Source of the DNA: Gammaproteobacteria bacterium UBA7310
GTDB lineage: Bacteria; Pseudomonadota; Gammaproteobacteria; Pseudomonadales; Ketobacteraceae
DNA: 64,000 bases
NCBI GenBank assembly: GCA_002471665.1
Contig: DKQK01000071.1
Location: forward strand, 124,001 to 188,000
Reading direction: 5' to 3'
How positions within the stretch are numbered: position 1 is the first letter of the stretch; the number at the start of each line of letters is the position of its first letter. The notes beneath the pieces are model-generated. The model searched no databases and was not told the origin of the DNA. It saw only the letters and a list, made by a program, of their open reading frames with translations. Of this stretch, positions 1 to 9,126 are shown one piece after another. The position numbers and the translations under genes are program-made.

Positions 1-159
1 CGCGGCTTATTCAAGACCCTGCCGTCGGACACCATGATGGCGATGATCTGGGGTGCTTTTGTTGGCCTGATGAAGGCCAGCAAACTGGGCTATGCCCGCA
101 CCAACCGTGATATTCTCCAGCAGGCAGAAGAACTTTGCTGGCAGATGTTACTGAAATAA
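1..159 (+). CDS. C-terminal end of a TetR-type transcriptional regulator (partial)
   Basis: The frame is open from the first base and ends at a TAA, giving the last 52 residues of a protein whose start lies outside the window. The tail has the helical, amphipathic character of a TetR ligand-binding domain: an IWGAFVGLMKAS helix, then a final helix ending QAEELCWQMLLK, much like TetR proteins that close with an 'aael.w..ll' helix. No DNA-binding part is visible, so the family call rests on pattern resemblance only. It runs into the next gene with a 30-base gap, so the two may be co-transcribed. Confidence 0.55.
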   Translation, partial: RGLFKTLPSDTMMAMIWGAFVGLMKASKLGYARTNRDILQQAEELCWQMLLK

Positions 160-189
160 CGCCCTTCCATCACGTTACAAGGATTTACT

Positions 190-720
190 ATGACAACCAC
201 AACTGCTCACCAAATTCCCGATGCCCCAATGTCCCTTGATCACCTGGCCGGTCTGCCCGTAGATGCGCTGGACGCTCTGTACCGTGACGCCTCGCTACCC
301 GCCAGCCTGAAGTCGCTTAACGGTACTCCGAAAGGCCGCATGCTGGCCGTACGTGGCCTGGATCGTACGCCACTGTTCACGCCTATCAGCCTGATCTCAG
401 CAGCCAGCGTATTCCCCTGGGACGGTAAAAGTTTCAATGCCACCAGCGACCAGAACGGCACCGGCATCAATCGCATCAACCTTACTCTGCTGCAACAGGA
501 GTGGTTTCCTTTCCAGACCCGAATTGAACCGTCGATAATCGATGGCCGGGACTGCATCTATCTGGATTACGATTTACCGGAAAATCCCTGGTTTATCCGC
601 AAAATTCGTGATGAATTGCGGCAAGTAGCTGAAGGTTTATTTCTGGGGCCGGCCATGTGGAAAACCGCCAACAATCGCGCTGCATTGGTGCTTTGGTTTG
701 CCATTGATAACCGCCAATAG
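190..720 (+). CDS. Conserved-looking protein of unknown function (176 aa)
   Basis: ATG start with an AAGGA ribosome site at 179-183, six bases upstream. I do not recognise a named domain. The protein has no signal peptide or membrane segment, so it is probably cytosolic. It carries distinctive stretches, such as GRMLAVRGLD (about residues 49-58), FPWDGKSF (75-82) and LDYDLPENPWFIRKIRDEL (about 124-142), which look like conserved blocks rather than random sequence. It sits 30 bases behind the TetR-type gene, and a strong terminator follows. A ligand-binding or lipid-related role would be a guess; no function is assigned. Confidence 0.75.
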   Translation: MTTTTAHQIPDAPMSLDHLAGLPVDALDALYRDASLPASLKSLNGTPKGRMLAVRGLDRTPLFTPISLISAASVFPWDGKSFNATSDQNGTGINRINLTLLQQEWFPFQTRIEPSIIDGRDCIYLDYDLPENPWFIRKIRDELRQVAEGLFLGPAMWKTANNRAALVLWFAIDNRQ

Positions 721-730
721 ATCACCCGGC

Positions 731-761
731 AAAAAAAAGCCCCGCCAGAGCGGGGCTTTTT
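731..761. terminator. Bidirectional intrinsic terminator between the 176-aa gene and groEL
   Basis: A perfect 7-bp GC stem (GCCCCGC at 739-745, GCGGGGC at 750-756) with a CAGA loop is flanked by eight A on the left and five T on the right. It can therefore stop transcription in both directions, serving the rightward 176-aa gene and the leftward groEL. Confidence 0.9.
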
Positions 762-788
762 ATCTGAGCAAGTGCCAGGGGGGGATGA

Positions 789-2441
<1,653 letters not shown>

Positions 2442-2501
2442 GATTGTTTCCTTTTAATTCCTGAGTTTCTTCAATCTGAGTCTTGTGTACTACGGTGAGG
2501 C

Positions 2502-2792
2502 TTAGCCTTCCAGAACACCGAAGATTTCGCTTTCGCCCATGATCAACAGCTCTTCGCCATCAATCTTTACGGTGCTGCCTGCATACTGACCGAAGATAAC
2601 TTTGTCACCGGCTTTTACATCCAGAGGGCGGGTTTCGCCGTTTTCCGTTACGCGGCCAGGGCCTACTGCCAGCACTTCGCCTTGTGAAGGTTTTTCGGTA
2701 GCAGATCCGGGCAGAACGATGCCGCCGGCGCTTTTGGTTTCCTCTTCAACACGACGAATCACGACGCGATCATGCAAAGGACGGATTTTCAT
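2502..2792 (-). CDS. groES: Co-chaperonin GroES (Hsp10)
   Basis: The 96-residue protein beginning MKIRPLHDRVVIRR has the normal GroES length and contains the mobile-loop region (GGIVLPGSATEKPSQG, about 23-38) that docks onto GroEL. An in-frame TTG 18 bases upstream (2810) would add six residues, but the GGGAGA just downstream of that TTG is correctly placed as the ribosome site of the ATG at 2792, so the ATG is chosen. It is the first gene of the groES-groEL operon, behind a sigma70 promoter and CIRCE operator. Confidence 0.97.
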   Translation of the reverse strand: MKIRPLHDRVVIRRVEEETKSAGGIVLPGSATEKPSQGEVLAVGPGRVTENGETRPLDVKAGDKVIFGQYAGSTVKIDGEELLIMGESEIFGVLEG

Positions 2793-2861
2793 GAGTTTTT
2801 TATCTCCCAATTAGCCTTGTTTTTAGCCAAGTTGATAGTGCGTTTGGAGCGATACCAGTAA

Positions 2862-2888
2862 TTAGCACTCCTAACCTTAGAGTGCTAA
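2862..2888. promoter_or_regulatory. CIRCE operator (HrcA binding site) of groESL
   Basis: TTAGCACTC at 2862-2870 and GAGTGCTAA at 2880-2888 are perfect inverted repeats separated by nine bases, which is exactly the CIRCE consensus. HrcA repressor is known to bind this element and to release it on heat stress. It overlaps the expected transcription start of groES. hrcA itself is not in the window. Confidence 0.93.
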
Positions 2889-2915
2889 TAATAGTGTCGC
2901 GAAAACTTCCGTCAA
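2888..2915 (-). promoter_or_regulatory. Sigma70-type promoter of groES-groEL
   Basis: Read on the minus strand: TTGACG (2915-2910), a 16-base spacer, then TATTAT (2893-2888). Both hexamers match the sigma70 consensus at five of six positions. The predicted start, near 2880, falls inside the CIRCE element, the usual arrangement for HrcA-repressed chaperone operons. I see no convincing sigma32 heat-shock promoter overlapping it. Confidence 0.75.
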
Positions 2916-3048
2916 GAGCCCATTTAAGATTTCTGGGCTATTGAGCGGCGATGCCCCATAACTGGGGCTGCGAAAGGTTATTTCAAGGCCTGGGCAGAAG
3001 TTTTTTTCAGGTTCACAGAGAAACAGCGGCGCGGGTGGCCACGACCGG

Positions 3049-3597
3049 TTAGGGCGTGTCGTCCTTTTTCTCGACTTCCCCTTCGATTATGAAATGCCCT
3101 TGACGGTCTTCATACACCGCCGGGGCTTCCCGGGTATCGGAATCCTGGTTGAATGTCGCGCCCGGCCCGGTGCCGGTGCGCCCGGTGCTGCGCTGATACA
3201 CCCACACGTTGCCCTGCCCGGGGGCCCGGGTAAACGCCTGCATCACCCCTTTCCTGACGATGTGACCGGCCATCAGGCGGCGACTCTGTGGCAGTAGCAG
3301 CAGGAAACCCACGCCGTCGGTTATGAACCCCGGCGTGATTAACAGCGCTCCGCCCAACAGCAGCATCACCCCTTCCACCATTTCCACACCGGGCATTTCA
3401 CCCCGCTGCATACGGTGGTTCAGACGAATCCAGGTTTCCAGGCCCTGCCAACGAAACATCAGTGAGCCCATCATGGCCGTCAATACAGTCAACAATATGG
3501 TGACGCTCCAGCCAATGGCTTGGGCAACCTGCCCCAACACGATGGCCTCCAGCAGGGCAAAAACAAAAATAAAAAGGAATATTCGGCCAAAACCCAT
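3049..3597 (-). CDS. fxsA: FxsA family inner-membrane protein
   Basis: This 182-residue protein starts with a hydrophobic segment (MGFGRIFLFIFVFALLEAIVL) and has further membrane segments around residues 27-50 and 75-103, with the FxsA hallmark LLIGGALLITPGFITDGVG-like stretch (here LLLGGALLITPGFITD, 79-94). The tail is hydrophilic. E. coli FxsA is known to relieve F exclusion of phage T7 when overproduced, but the normal role is unclear. Its position next to groESL is commonly conserved in gammaproteobacteria. It sits 18 bases behind the HugZ-type gene and probably shares a transcript with it. Confidence 0.9.
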   Translation of the reverse strand: MGFGRIFLFIFVFALLEAIVLGQVAQAIGWSVTILLTVLTAMMGSLMFRWQGLETWIRLNHRMQRGEMPGVEMVEGVMLLLGGALLITPGFITDGVGFLLLLPQSRRLMAGHIVRKGVMQAFTRAPGQGNVWVYQRSTGRTGTGPGATFNQDSDTREAPAVYEDRQGHFIIEGEVEKKDDTP

Positions 3598-3615
3598 GCA
3601 ATGTTCCCTTGACCC

Positions 3616-4332
3616 TCAAGGCCTTTGGTTGAGTGGTGTGCGGGCCATTTCCACCAAAATCGCCCGGGCATCTTCAGATGTGGTGACAGATCGGGCAAAT
3701 TCAACCCTGTGCAGGTGATTATTCACCCACAAGACCATGCCTTCACTGTCCATGGCCGCCATGACGGCAGCCCGCCCGGGATTGGGGATGGCCGCCAGAT
3801 CACAGTAATGCTGGATGGCATCGCTGTGGTCCTCATTCATATGATCCACGATGCGGGCCAATTGTTCCGTGCTGAAGGGATTCGCCAACACAACGTCCCC
3901 CGGAGACAACCAACGGGCCTGGCCAAAACCTTCAATAAATCGCAGCTGAATCAGGTTAAGCCGGTAGAACTCGAAATCCAGTTCATCATGATAGCCTCTG
4001 GCTTGGGGGAAACAACGATAATAGCGCTGCGCTGCCTCGTCCACCTGGTACACTTTCTCGGCATCGGCCAACAATGTCAGGCGCTCCACCTGCTGCACAT
4101 CCCCCTGCTGGGGATTCGGCTCCAGCAAGGTCAGGGCCACCCTGGGATTGTCGGCAATATTCTGCGTGTGCTGGGCCAGCCGACTGATCAGGAGCAACGG
4201 TTGCCCGGTTTGATCCGGGCAAAACGGCACCACCGAGCCAAAGGGATAGCCGGCAAACTTTTTCGAATGGGTTGAGAGCACACCACTGAACACCGACTGC
4301 AATACCAAACGGGCCCGTTTTGCCACTGTCAT
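3616..4332 (-). CDS. HugZ-type haem/FMN-binding protein (pyridoxamine-phosphate-oxidase-like fold, DUF2470)
   Basis: The 238-residue protein has an N-terminal split-barrel region of the pyridoxamine 5'-phosphate oxidase type (about 8-140) and a C-terminal DUF2470 region containing DHMNEDH (163-169). This two-part layout is that of the HugZ/HutZ family, some members of which bind or degrade haem. The ATG at 4332 follows AAGGAGG at a good distance; an upstream in-frame extension to 4437 lacks a ribosome site and has no family resemblance. It is divergent from the outer-membrane protein gene. I see no clear Fur box in the 89-base gap, so iron control is not supported here. Confidence 0.83.
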   Translation of the reverse strand: MTVAKRARLVLQSVFSGVLSTHSKKFAGYPFGSVVPFCPDQTGQPLLLISRLAQHTQNIADNPRVALTLLEPNPQQGDVQQVERLTLLADAEKVYQVDEAAQRYYRCFPQARGYHDELDFEFYRLNLIQLRFIEGFGQARWLSPGDVVLANPFSTEQLARIVDHMNEDHSDAIQHYCDLAAIPNPGRAAVMAAMDSEGMVLWVNNHLHRVEFARSVTTSEDARAILVEMARTPLNQRP

Positions 4333-4421
4333 GTACAGCCCCTCCTTGTTAAAAATCAACTGAGATAACCATGCTCTGATGGTAACATGCCCACTGTTTT
4401 TTTCAGTCCCGGGAGGAATCA

Positions 4422-5249
4422 GTGAACTCGGCAGCAAGGTGGGCAGTATGTGTCAGTGTGCTGGCAGCACTCCGGATGACAACCGCATCGTACGCCGCAG
4501 ACCCACTGGAAAAAGAACCAGCCAACTATGCCTTCGCGACCTACATGGGCAGTGGCTTATACGGTGCCACCGATGCCTCTCTGTTCGTTTTGAATATTCC
4601 AATGACTTTTCAGTGGCGCGACCGTGACGATATCCGCATCCGGCTGTCCACATCGGCGGGATTTTTTGACTACGGCCCTGACCGTATTGAGGAGTTGGAG
4701 ATTCCGGATTCCATTGGCACCTTGACCCTGATACCCGGTGTTGAAAAAGTGTATCGGGTCAGTGAACAGTGGGAGCTGATTCCCCATATTGACTATGGCT
4801 ATGCGAAAAATTTTTCCACTAAGGAGGAAGCCCAGGTTTACTCAACCGGCCTGCATACCCGCTACTACATCAAGGGGGAAATCGACAATCATGTGTGGGT
4901 CAGCAAACTGGTTCTGGCAGGTTACCGCACCTTCAGCAGTGACTATCGCGACAACTACGCCAAAGTACTCACCGGCTTTGACTATAAAACCAGTGGGTAC
5001 GTGACCTTAAAAGACGGTATTGCCGTACCCACCCTTTACGGTTTGATTTCCTGGAGCCACAACGGCATCGATTACAAAGAAAAGTGGAAGCAAGGTAACG
5101 CGCAGGATTTGAACTATGAAATCGGGGTTTCACTCTATGCGCCCAAGCCCATCGATTTGTGGATTACAGAGGTCAACCGGGTCGGGCTGGGCATTCAACG
5201 CAATCCGTTCGGAAAGGTGATACGCCTGTTCGCCGGCACCCCTTTCTAA
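4422..5249 (+). CDS. Probable outer-membrane beta-barrel protein of unknown function
   Basis: GTG start five bases after GGAGG (4412-4416). The 275-residue product opens with a signal peptide (cleavage probably after ASYA, about residue 25). The mature part alternates short polar turns with aromatic-rich strands (for example HTRYYIKG, NHVWVSKLVLAGY, YGLISWSH), ends in a strand rich in aromatic and aliphatic residues, and its last residue is Phe, as expected of outer-membrane barrels. It resembles solitary autotransporter-like beta-barrel proteins, but no passenger domain is present. Barrel topology is an inference from strand pattern. It is divergent from the HugZ-type gene. Confidence 0.7.
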   Translation: MNSAARWAVCVSVLAALRMTTASYAADPLEKEPANYAFATYMGSGLYGATDASLFVLNIPMTFQWRDRDDIRIRLSTSAGFFDYGPDRIEELEIPDSIGTLTLIPGVEKVYRVSEQWELIPHIDYGYAKNFSTKEEAQVYSTGLHTRYYIKGEIDNHVWVSKLVLAGYRTFSSDYRDNYAKVLTGFDYKTSGYVTLKDGIAVPTLYGLISWSHNGIDYKEKWKQGNAQDLNYEIGVSLYAPKPIDLWITEVNRVGLGIQRNPFGKVIRLFAGTPF

Positions 5250-5302
5250 CCGGCAACCCTTCCTAAACAGCTGCCTAAACGGCTGCATTGATTATGCAAA
5301 GA

Positions 5303-5911
5303 CTATTCATAATCCGCAGGTTTCAATAAGGGCTCACCGTCTGCATCCTTCTCCAGCGCTATGGCCATGGCTTCAGTATGCGTCAGCACCACGGTGTGAC
5401 CAATCCGCAGCTTTTCCAGATTCTTGGGATCCTTGATGGCCACCGCCAGAAACTTGTTCTCAGGGCACTGCAGGGTCCCGGTCATGTTAACGCTATTGAG
5501 GGCAACGATACTGCACACCGAGCGGAACTGCTTCAGCATTGCCTGCCCCGGCAGCTGCTCGGTATTCGCCTGCACCCTATGATCCAGTTCAACGAAGGGT
5601 TCCTTAAGCTCCGCTTCCGTTGGCGCCCTGACTTCATAGAGATTGGAAACAAAAATGTCCACGGTAACCCGATCACCCACCTTGATCTCATCCAGCCGTT
5701 TGACGCGGTCATCCACTGTGACCTGTTTCAACTGACCGGAAGCATCACGCAGCACCACTTCACGGGTCTCATAATCAATAGCCTCAACTTCCTCGGTCAC
5801 TGACAGGACGGAAACATCCTCCCGTACCGGAGTCTGGGCAAAGCTGCTGATGCTGCCAAACATACCGAGCAGCAGTAAAAGCCATCCCGTAAATCCTGTT
5901 TTCGAAATCAT
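5303..5911 (-). CDS. Exported protein of unknown function (202 aa)
   Basis: The ATG at 5911 has AAGGA upstream and begins a signal peptide (ISKTGFTGWLLLLLGMFGSISSFAQ, cleaved near residue 26 after SFA or FAQ). A longer frame reaches 6130 but would bury the signal peptide inside the protein, so it is rejected. The mature part has repeated short beta patterns such as VEAIDYETREVVLRDASGQ and KVGDRVTVDIF, suggestive of small beta-barrel (OB-like) folds, and two Cys residues that could form a disulfide. Related proteins with this beta pattern are common and uncharacterised in gammaproteobacteria. Function unknown. Confidence 0.72.
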   Translation of the reverse strand: MISKTGFTGWLLLLLGMFGSISSFAQTPVREDVSVLSVTEEVEAIDYETREVVLRDASGQLKQVTVDDRVKRLDEIKVGDRVTVDIFVSNLYEVRAPTEAELKEPFVELDHRVQANTEQLPGQAMLKQFRSVCSIVALNSVNMTGTLQCPENKFLAVAIKDPKNLEKLRIGHTVVLTHTEAMAIALEKDADGEPLLKPADYE

Positions 5912-6182
5912 GCGTCGATCCTTCTTGCTCAATTGAAGATTAGCCCCGCAAAAGGCTGCCCTAGACTGATTAGCCTGCGTCTCAGGGCAAACATTACTCC
6001 AGTAACCAACCGCTGCCAACTGTTGCAAAGCGCCATGACGTCCCGGCCACCGACTTACGTGGCCGCTTCCCCTCTGGAAATCCGCCGCCAAAACAGGAAT
6101 AATCGCGACTCGCAAGTCAAGCCGACTCATTCAGCAGACTCATTTTCAAAGGGTCATGAGGGTTAAAGAGGGTTAAGTAGTT

Positions 6183-6941
6183 ATGAATTTAAACGATAAA
6201 GTAGTGGTCATCACTGGGGCCGGCCGGGGTTTGGGCCGGGGTATGGCACTGGCATTTGCCGAGAAAGGCGCCAATGTAGCCGTAGTAGACCTGAACGCCG
6301 ACGACATCGCGCAAACAGTTGCACTGTGTGAGGCAAAGGGTGTCACGGCAAAAGGCTATACAGTGAATGTGGCCAAAGACGACGAAGTTGAGCAACTGTT
6401 CAGCGATGTGGTGGCCGATTTCGGCACCCTGAGTGGCGTGGTCAATAACGCCGGTATCACCCGTGACGGCCTGTTGATCAAAGCAAAAGATGGCGAAATC
6501 ACCAAAATGTCCACGCAACAGTGGCAAATGGTCATCGACGTTAACCTCACCGGAGTATTCCTGTGTGGCCGTGAAGCCGCCGCCAAGATGGTGGAACTGG
6601 GGGTGGAGGAAGGCGTCATTGTGAATATCTCCAGCCTGGCCCGGCAGGGCAGTTTCGGTCAAACCAATTACTCTGCCGCCAAGGCAGGCGTAGTGGCCAT
6701 GACCGAATCCTGGGCCAAGGAACTGTCGCGCTACAATATCCGCACCGGTGCCATTGCCCCCGGCACCATCAACACCGATATGATCGCCGCCATGAAACCG
6801 GAGGCACGGGATCGCCTGATCAGCGCGGTGCCACTGAAGCGCCTGGGTGAGCCGGACAATATCGCCAAGGCCGCCACTTTCATATTCGAGAACGACTACT
6901 TCACCGGTCGGGTGATTGAGGTGGATGGCGGCCTGCGTTAA
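6183..6941 (+). CDS. Short-chain dehydrogenase/reductase, FabG-like
   Basis: The 252-residue protein has the complete classical SDR signature: the nucleotide-binding TGAGRGLG (11-18), NNAG (88-91), the catalytic Ser near 150-151, and Tyr163/Lys167 in YSAAK. It should reduce a keto group or oxidise an alcohol with NAD(P)(H). FabG-type 3-oxoacyl thioester reductases are the closest resemblance, but substrate cannot be read from sequence. The gene is not in a fatty-acid synthesis cluster, so it is more likely an accessory reductase. ATG start follows GAGGG (6168-6172). Confidence 0.93.
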   Translation: MNLNDKVVVITGAGRGLGRGMALAFAEKGANVAVVDLNADDIAQTVALCEAKGVTAKGYTVNVAKDDEVEQLFSDVVADFGTLSGVVNNAGITRDGLLIKAKDGEITKMSTQQWQMVIDVNLTGVFLCGREAAAKMVELGVEEGVIVNISSLARQGSFGQTNYSAAKAGVVAMTESWAKELSRYNIRTGAIAPGTINTDMIAAMKPEARDRLISAVPLKRLGEPDNIAKAATFIFENDYFTGRVIEVDGGLR

Positions 6942-6970
6942 TCACATCCAAGGCAACGGACTAAGTTGAG

Positions 6971-7007
6971 GAGCGTGGCGCACCCTGTGCAGGCAGTCGC
7001 CACGCTC
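6971..7007 (+). terminator. Terminator-like hairpin behind the SDR gene
   Basis: A perfect 10-bp inverted repeat (GAGCGTGGCG at 6971-6980, CGCCACGCTC at 6998-7007) with a 17-base loop is followed by only three T and then CGGGTTT. It lies between two rightward genes. The weak T tract leaves termination uncertain. Confidence 0.45.
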
Positions 7008-7021
7008 TTTCGGGTTTAGCT

Positions 7022-7327
7022 ATGCCAAATGCCGAGGCGAAACACAGCGTGATTCAGGTGATCGGGGCCATTCCTGTGGGAAGGGTGTGTACTTACGGCC
7101 GGGTGGCGGAGCTGGCAGGGCTGCCGCGGCACGCCCGCTATGTGGGTACGCTGCTGAAACAACTTCCCGCCAACAGTAAGATTCCCTGGCATCGGGTGAT
7201 CAACAGCCAGGGCCGGATTTCCTTTCCTGCCGGCAGCGACAAGTGGCAACGGCAGAAACAGAAGCTGGAGGCAGAGGGAATTGTATTTCTGGGAGAACGC
7301 GTGCCGCTGAAACAGTTTCTATGGTAA
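7022..7327 (+). CDS. atl: Alkyltransferase-like protein (ATL), DNA alkyl-lesion recognition
   Basis: This 101-residue protein is the C-terminal half of the O6-alkylguanine-DNA alkyltransferase family, with a VGRVCTYGRVAELAG start and the active-site motif changed from PCHRV to PWHRV (55-59). Because the acceptor Cys is Trp56, it should not transfer alkyl groups. Known ATL proteins bind O6-alkylguanine, flip the base and hand it to nucleotide-excision repair. The Arg finger region and the helix-turn-helix look intact. The stop codon directly abuts the convergent ampG stop. Confidence 0.92.
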   Translation: MPNAEAKHSVIQVIGAIPVGRVCTYGRVAELAGLPRHARYVGTLLKQLPANSKIPWHRVINSQGRISFPAGSDKWQRQKQKLEAEGIVFLGERVPLKQFLW

Positions 7328-8908
7328 TCAGCTGGGCTCGGTATTTCCTGCCGGATGGGCAATATCCAGACGTTTAGCCGCCAGATAAATAAAAAACAGC
7401 ACAGGCACGCCCAACAAACCGGTGATGATGAAAAACGGGATGTATCCCACGGCTTCAACGATACTGCCTGAATAACCCGCCGTCAGCTTGGGAATCAGCG
7501 TCATCAGGGAACTGAAAATCGCATACTGCATGGCGGTGAAACGCACGTTGACCAACGCCGACAGGAATGCAATAAACGACGCACTGGCAATACCCGCCGC
7601 CAGGTTATCAGCCGACACCACGCCATACAGCACGTAAATGTTGTGTCCTGTGTGGGCCAGCAGAATAAAACATAAGTTGGTGAGCACCACCAGCACTGCA
7701 CTGAATGCCAGCATGGCCATGACCCCGAAGCGCATGGTGAACACCCCGCCCACCAGGCCACCGAGAATGGTCATCCAGACGCCAAAGAGTTTCACCGCCG
7801 TTGCAATCTCCTCTTTGGAGAACCCCGTTTCGGTGTAGAAAATATTGGAAATTACCCCCAATACCACGTCGGAGATGCGAAACAGGCTCACCAGGCACAG
7901 CAGGATGACTGTGGTTTTGGCACCGTGACTTTCCAAAAAGTTTCGAATCGGAGCGATATAGCTGACATCCACCAATTGCCGATTGGCAAAGCCGATTTTC
8001 ACCATCACCCTGGCGATTGCGTAAGCCGCTGCCACCGCCAGCGAAAACCGGGATGCCTCCAGCGAAAACGCCAGCAAAAGACTGTGGGAATAAGTGCCCG
8101 GCAACGCGCCTTTCAACTGGGTAATGGCGTCACCGGAGAGAAAAAACACACCGACAAACCCCGCCGCTGCCACCACAAACAACAGACACAGAGAGACATA
8201 ATCGAAATGGGTGAATTGATCGTAGCCCCGCTTAGCCGCCAGAGGCTCCCTGATGCACAGCACCGTAACCATACCCACCAGCATGAACACCGGAATAATC
8301 AAATGAGTCAGGCGCCATGCCTCGTAAACATAATGTTCGCGGGTGGTACCGAAGTACGCTGCCAGGTACAACGCCCCGGCCCCGGTCACAATCATCCCCA
8401 GTCGATAACCGGCAATATAGGTGGCGGACATCATGGCCTGCATGTCCGCATCCGCCGCCTCGATGCGATAGGCATCGATCACAATATCCTGAGTGGCCGA
8501 GCTGAAGCCCAATAGCACCGCCGCCACGGCCATCACCAGCACCGCTGAAGCCCCCTGCGCCGGATCGGTCAACGCCATCATCACGATGGCCGCGACGATG
8601 CAGCATTGAGCCAGCAGCATCCAGGACCGCCTGGGGCCCAACAGCCGGGTCAACCAGGGGATGGGCACCCGATCCACCAAGGGTGCCCAGACAAACTTAA
8701 AGGAGTAACCCAGGGCGGCCCAGCTGAAATACGTCACCTCTGATTTCTGAATGCCGGCCTCCAGTAACCAGATGGAGAGAGAGGAAAAAATCAGCATAAT
8801 CGGCAGGCCGGCGGAAAACCCGAGCAACAACATCACCCAGACCTTGGGCTGCATAAACACGGCCAGACTTTGACGCCAGGAGTGGTGAAAGGTCAGATTA
8901 TTACTCAT
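7328..8908 (-). CDS. ampG: AmpG-type muropeptide permease (MFS transporter)
   Basis: The 526-residue inner-membrane protein has the N-terminal pattern of AmpG (LLLGFSAGLPIMLIFSSLSIWLLEAG, KFVWAPLVDR, LGPRRSWM) and about 14 hydrophobic segments. AmpG imports GlcNAc-anhydroMurNAc peptides released during cell-wall turnover; AmpD, also encoded in this window, then removes the peptide from them. The ATG at 8908 gives the MSNNLTFHHSW start; a TTG start at 8950 is possible but has no better ribosome site, and neither start has a strong one. E. coli AmpG is about 35 residues shorter, the difference lying mainly in loops. Confidence 0.9.
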   Translation of the reverse strand: MSNNLTFHHSWRQSLAVFMQPKVWVMLLLGFSAGLPIMLIFSSLSIWLLEAGIQKSEVTYFSWAALGYSFKFVWAPLVDRVPIPWLTRLLGPRRSWMLLAQCCIVAAIVMMALTDPAQGASAVLVMAVAAVLLGFSSATQDIVIDAYRIEAADADMQAMMSATYIAGYRLGMIVTGAGALYLAAYFGTTREHYVYEAWRLTHLIIPVFMLVGMVTVLCIREPLAAKRGYDQFTHFDYVSLCLLFVVAAAGFVGVFFLSGDAITQLKGALPGTYSHSLLLAFSLEASRFSLAVAAAYAIARVMVKIGFANRQLVDVSYIAPIRNFLESHGAKTTVILLCLVSLFRISDVVLGVISNIFYTETGFSKEEIATAVKLFGVWMTILGGLVGGVFTMRFGVMAMLAFSAVLVVLTNLCFILLAHTGHNIYVLYGVVSADNLAAGIASASFIAFLSALVNVRFTAMQYAIFSSLMTLIPKLTAGYSGSIVEAVGYIPFFIITGLLGVPVLFFIYLAAKRLDIAHPAGNTEPS

Positions 8909-9126
8909 ACGATGTGGGCCAAGGTAAAGACTCCGGCGGTGAAGGGCCAATGCATGCTACCCAAAAAAGCTGGCCAGGCCAAAAAAATCACATAAATCAG
9001 TGGGCTATTTCACTGAAGTTGTTGGCGTAATTAGACATATTAGCCACTCTCGACCAAACTTAATCACAATTAAACACCAATAGACGCCGCGCCAAATAAT
9101 AACAAGCCGGGATTACCGAAGGTCTT

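Noticed and set aside
2953..2968. GCCCCA/TGGGGC hairpin as a terminator for fxsA
   Set aside because: There is no T run on either strand after the stem, so it is not a standard intrinsic terminator.
4333..4421. Fur box between the HugZ-type and outer-membrane genes
   Set aside because: No match to the GATAATGATAATCATTATC pattern could be found by eye.
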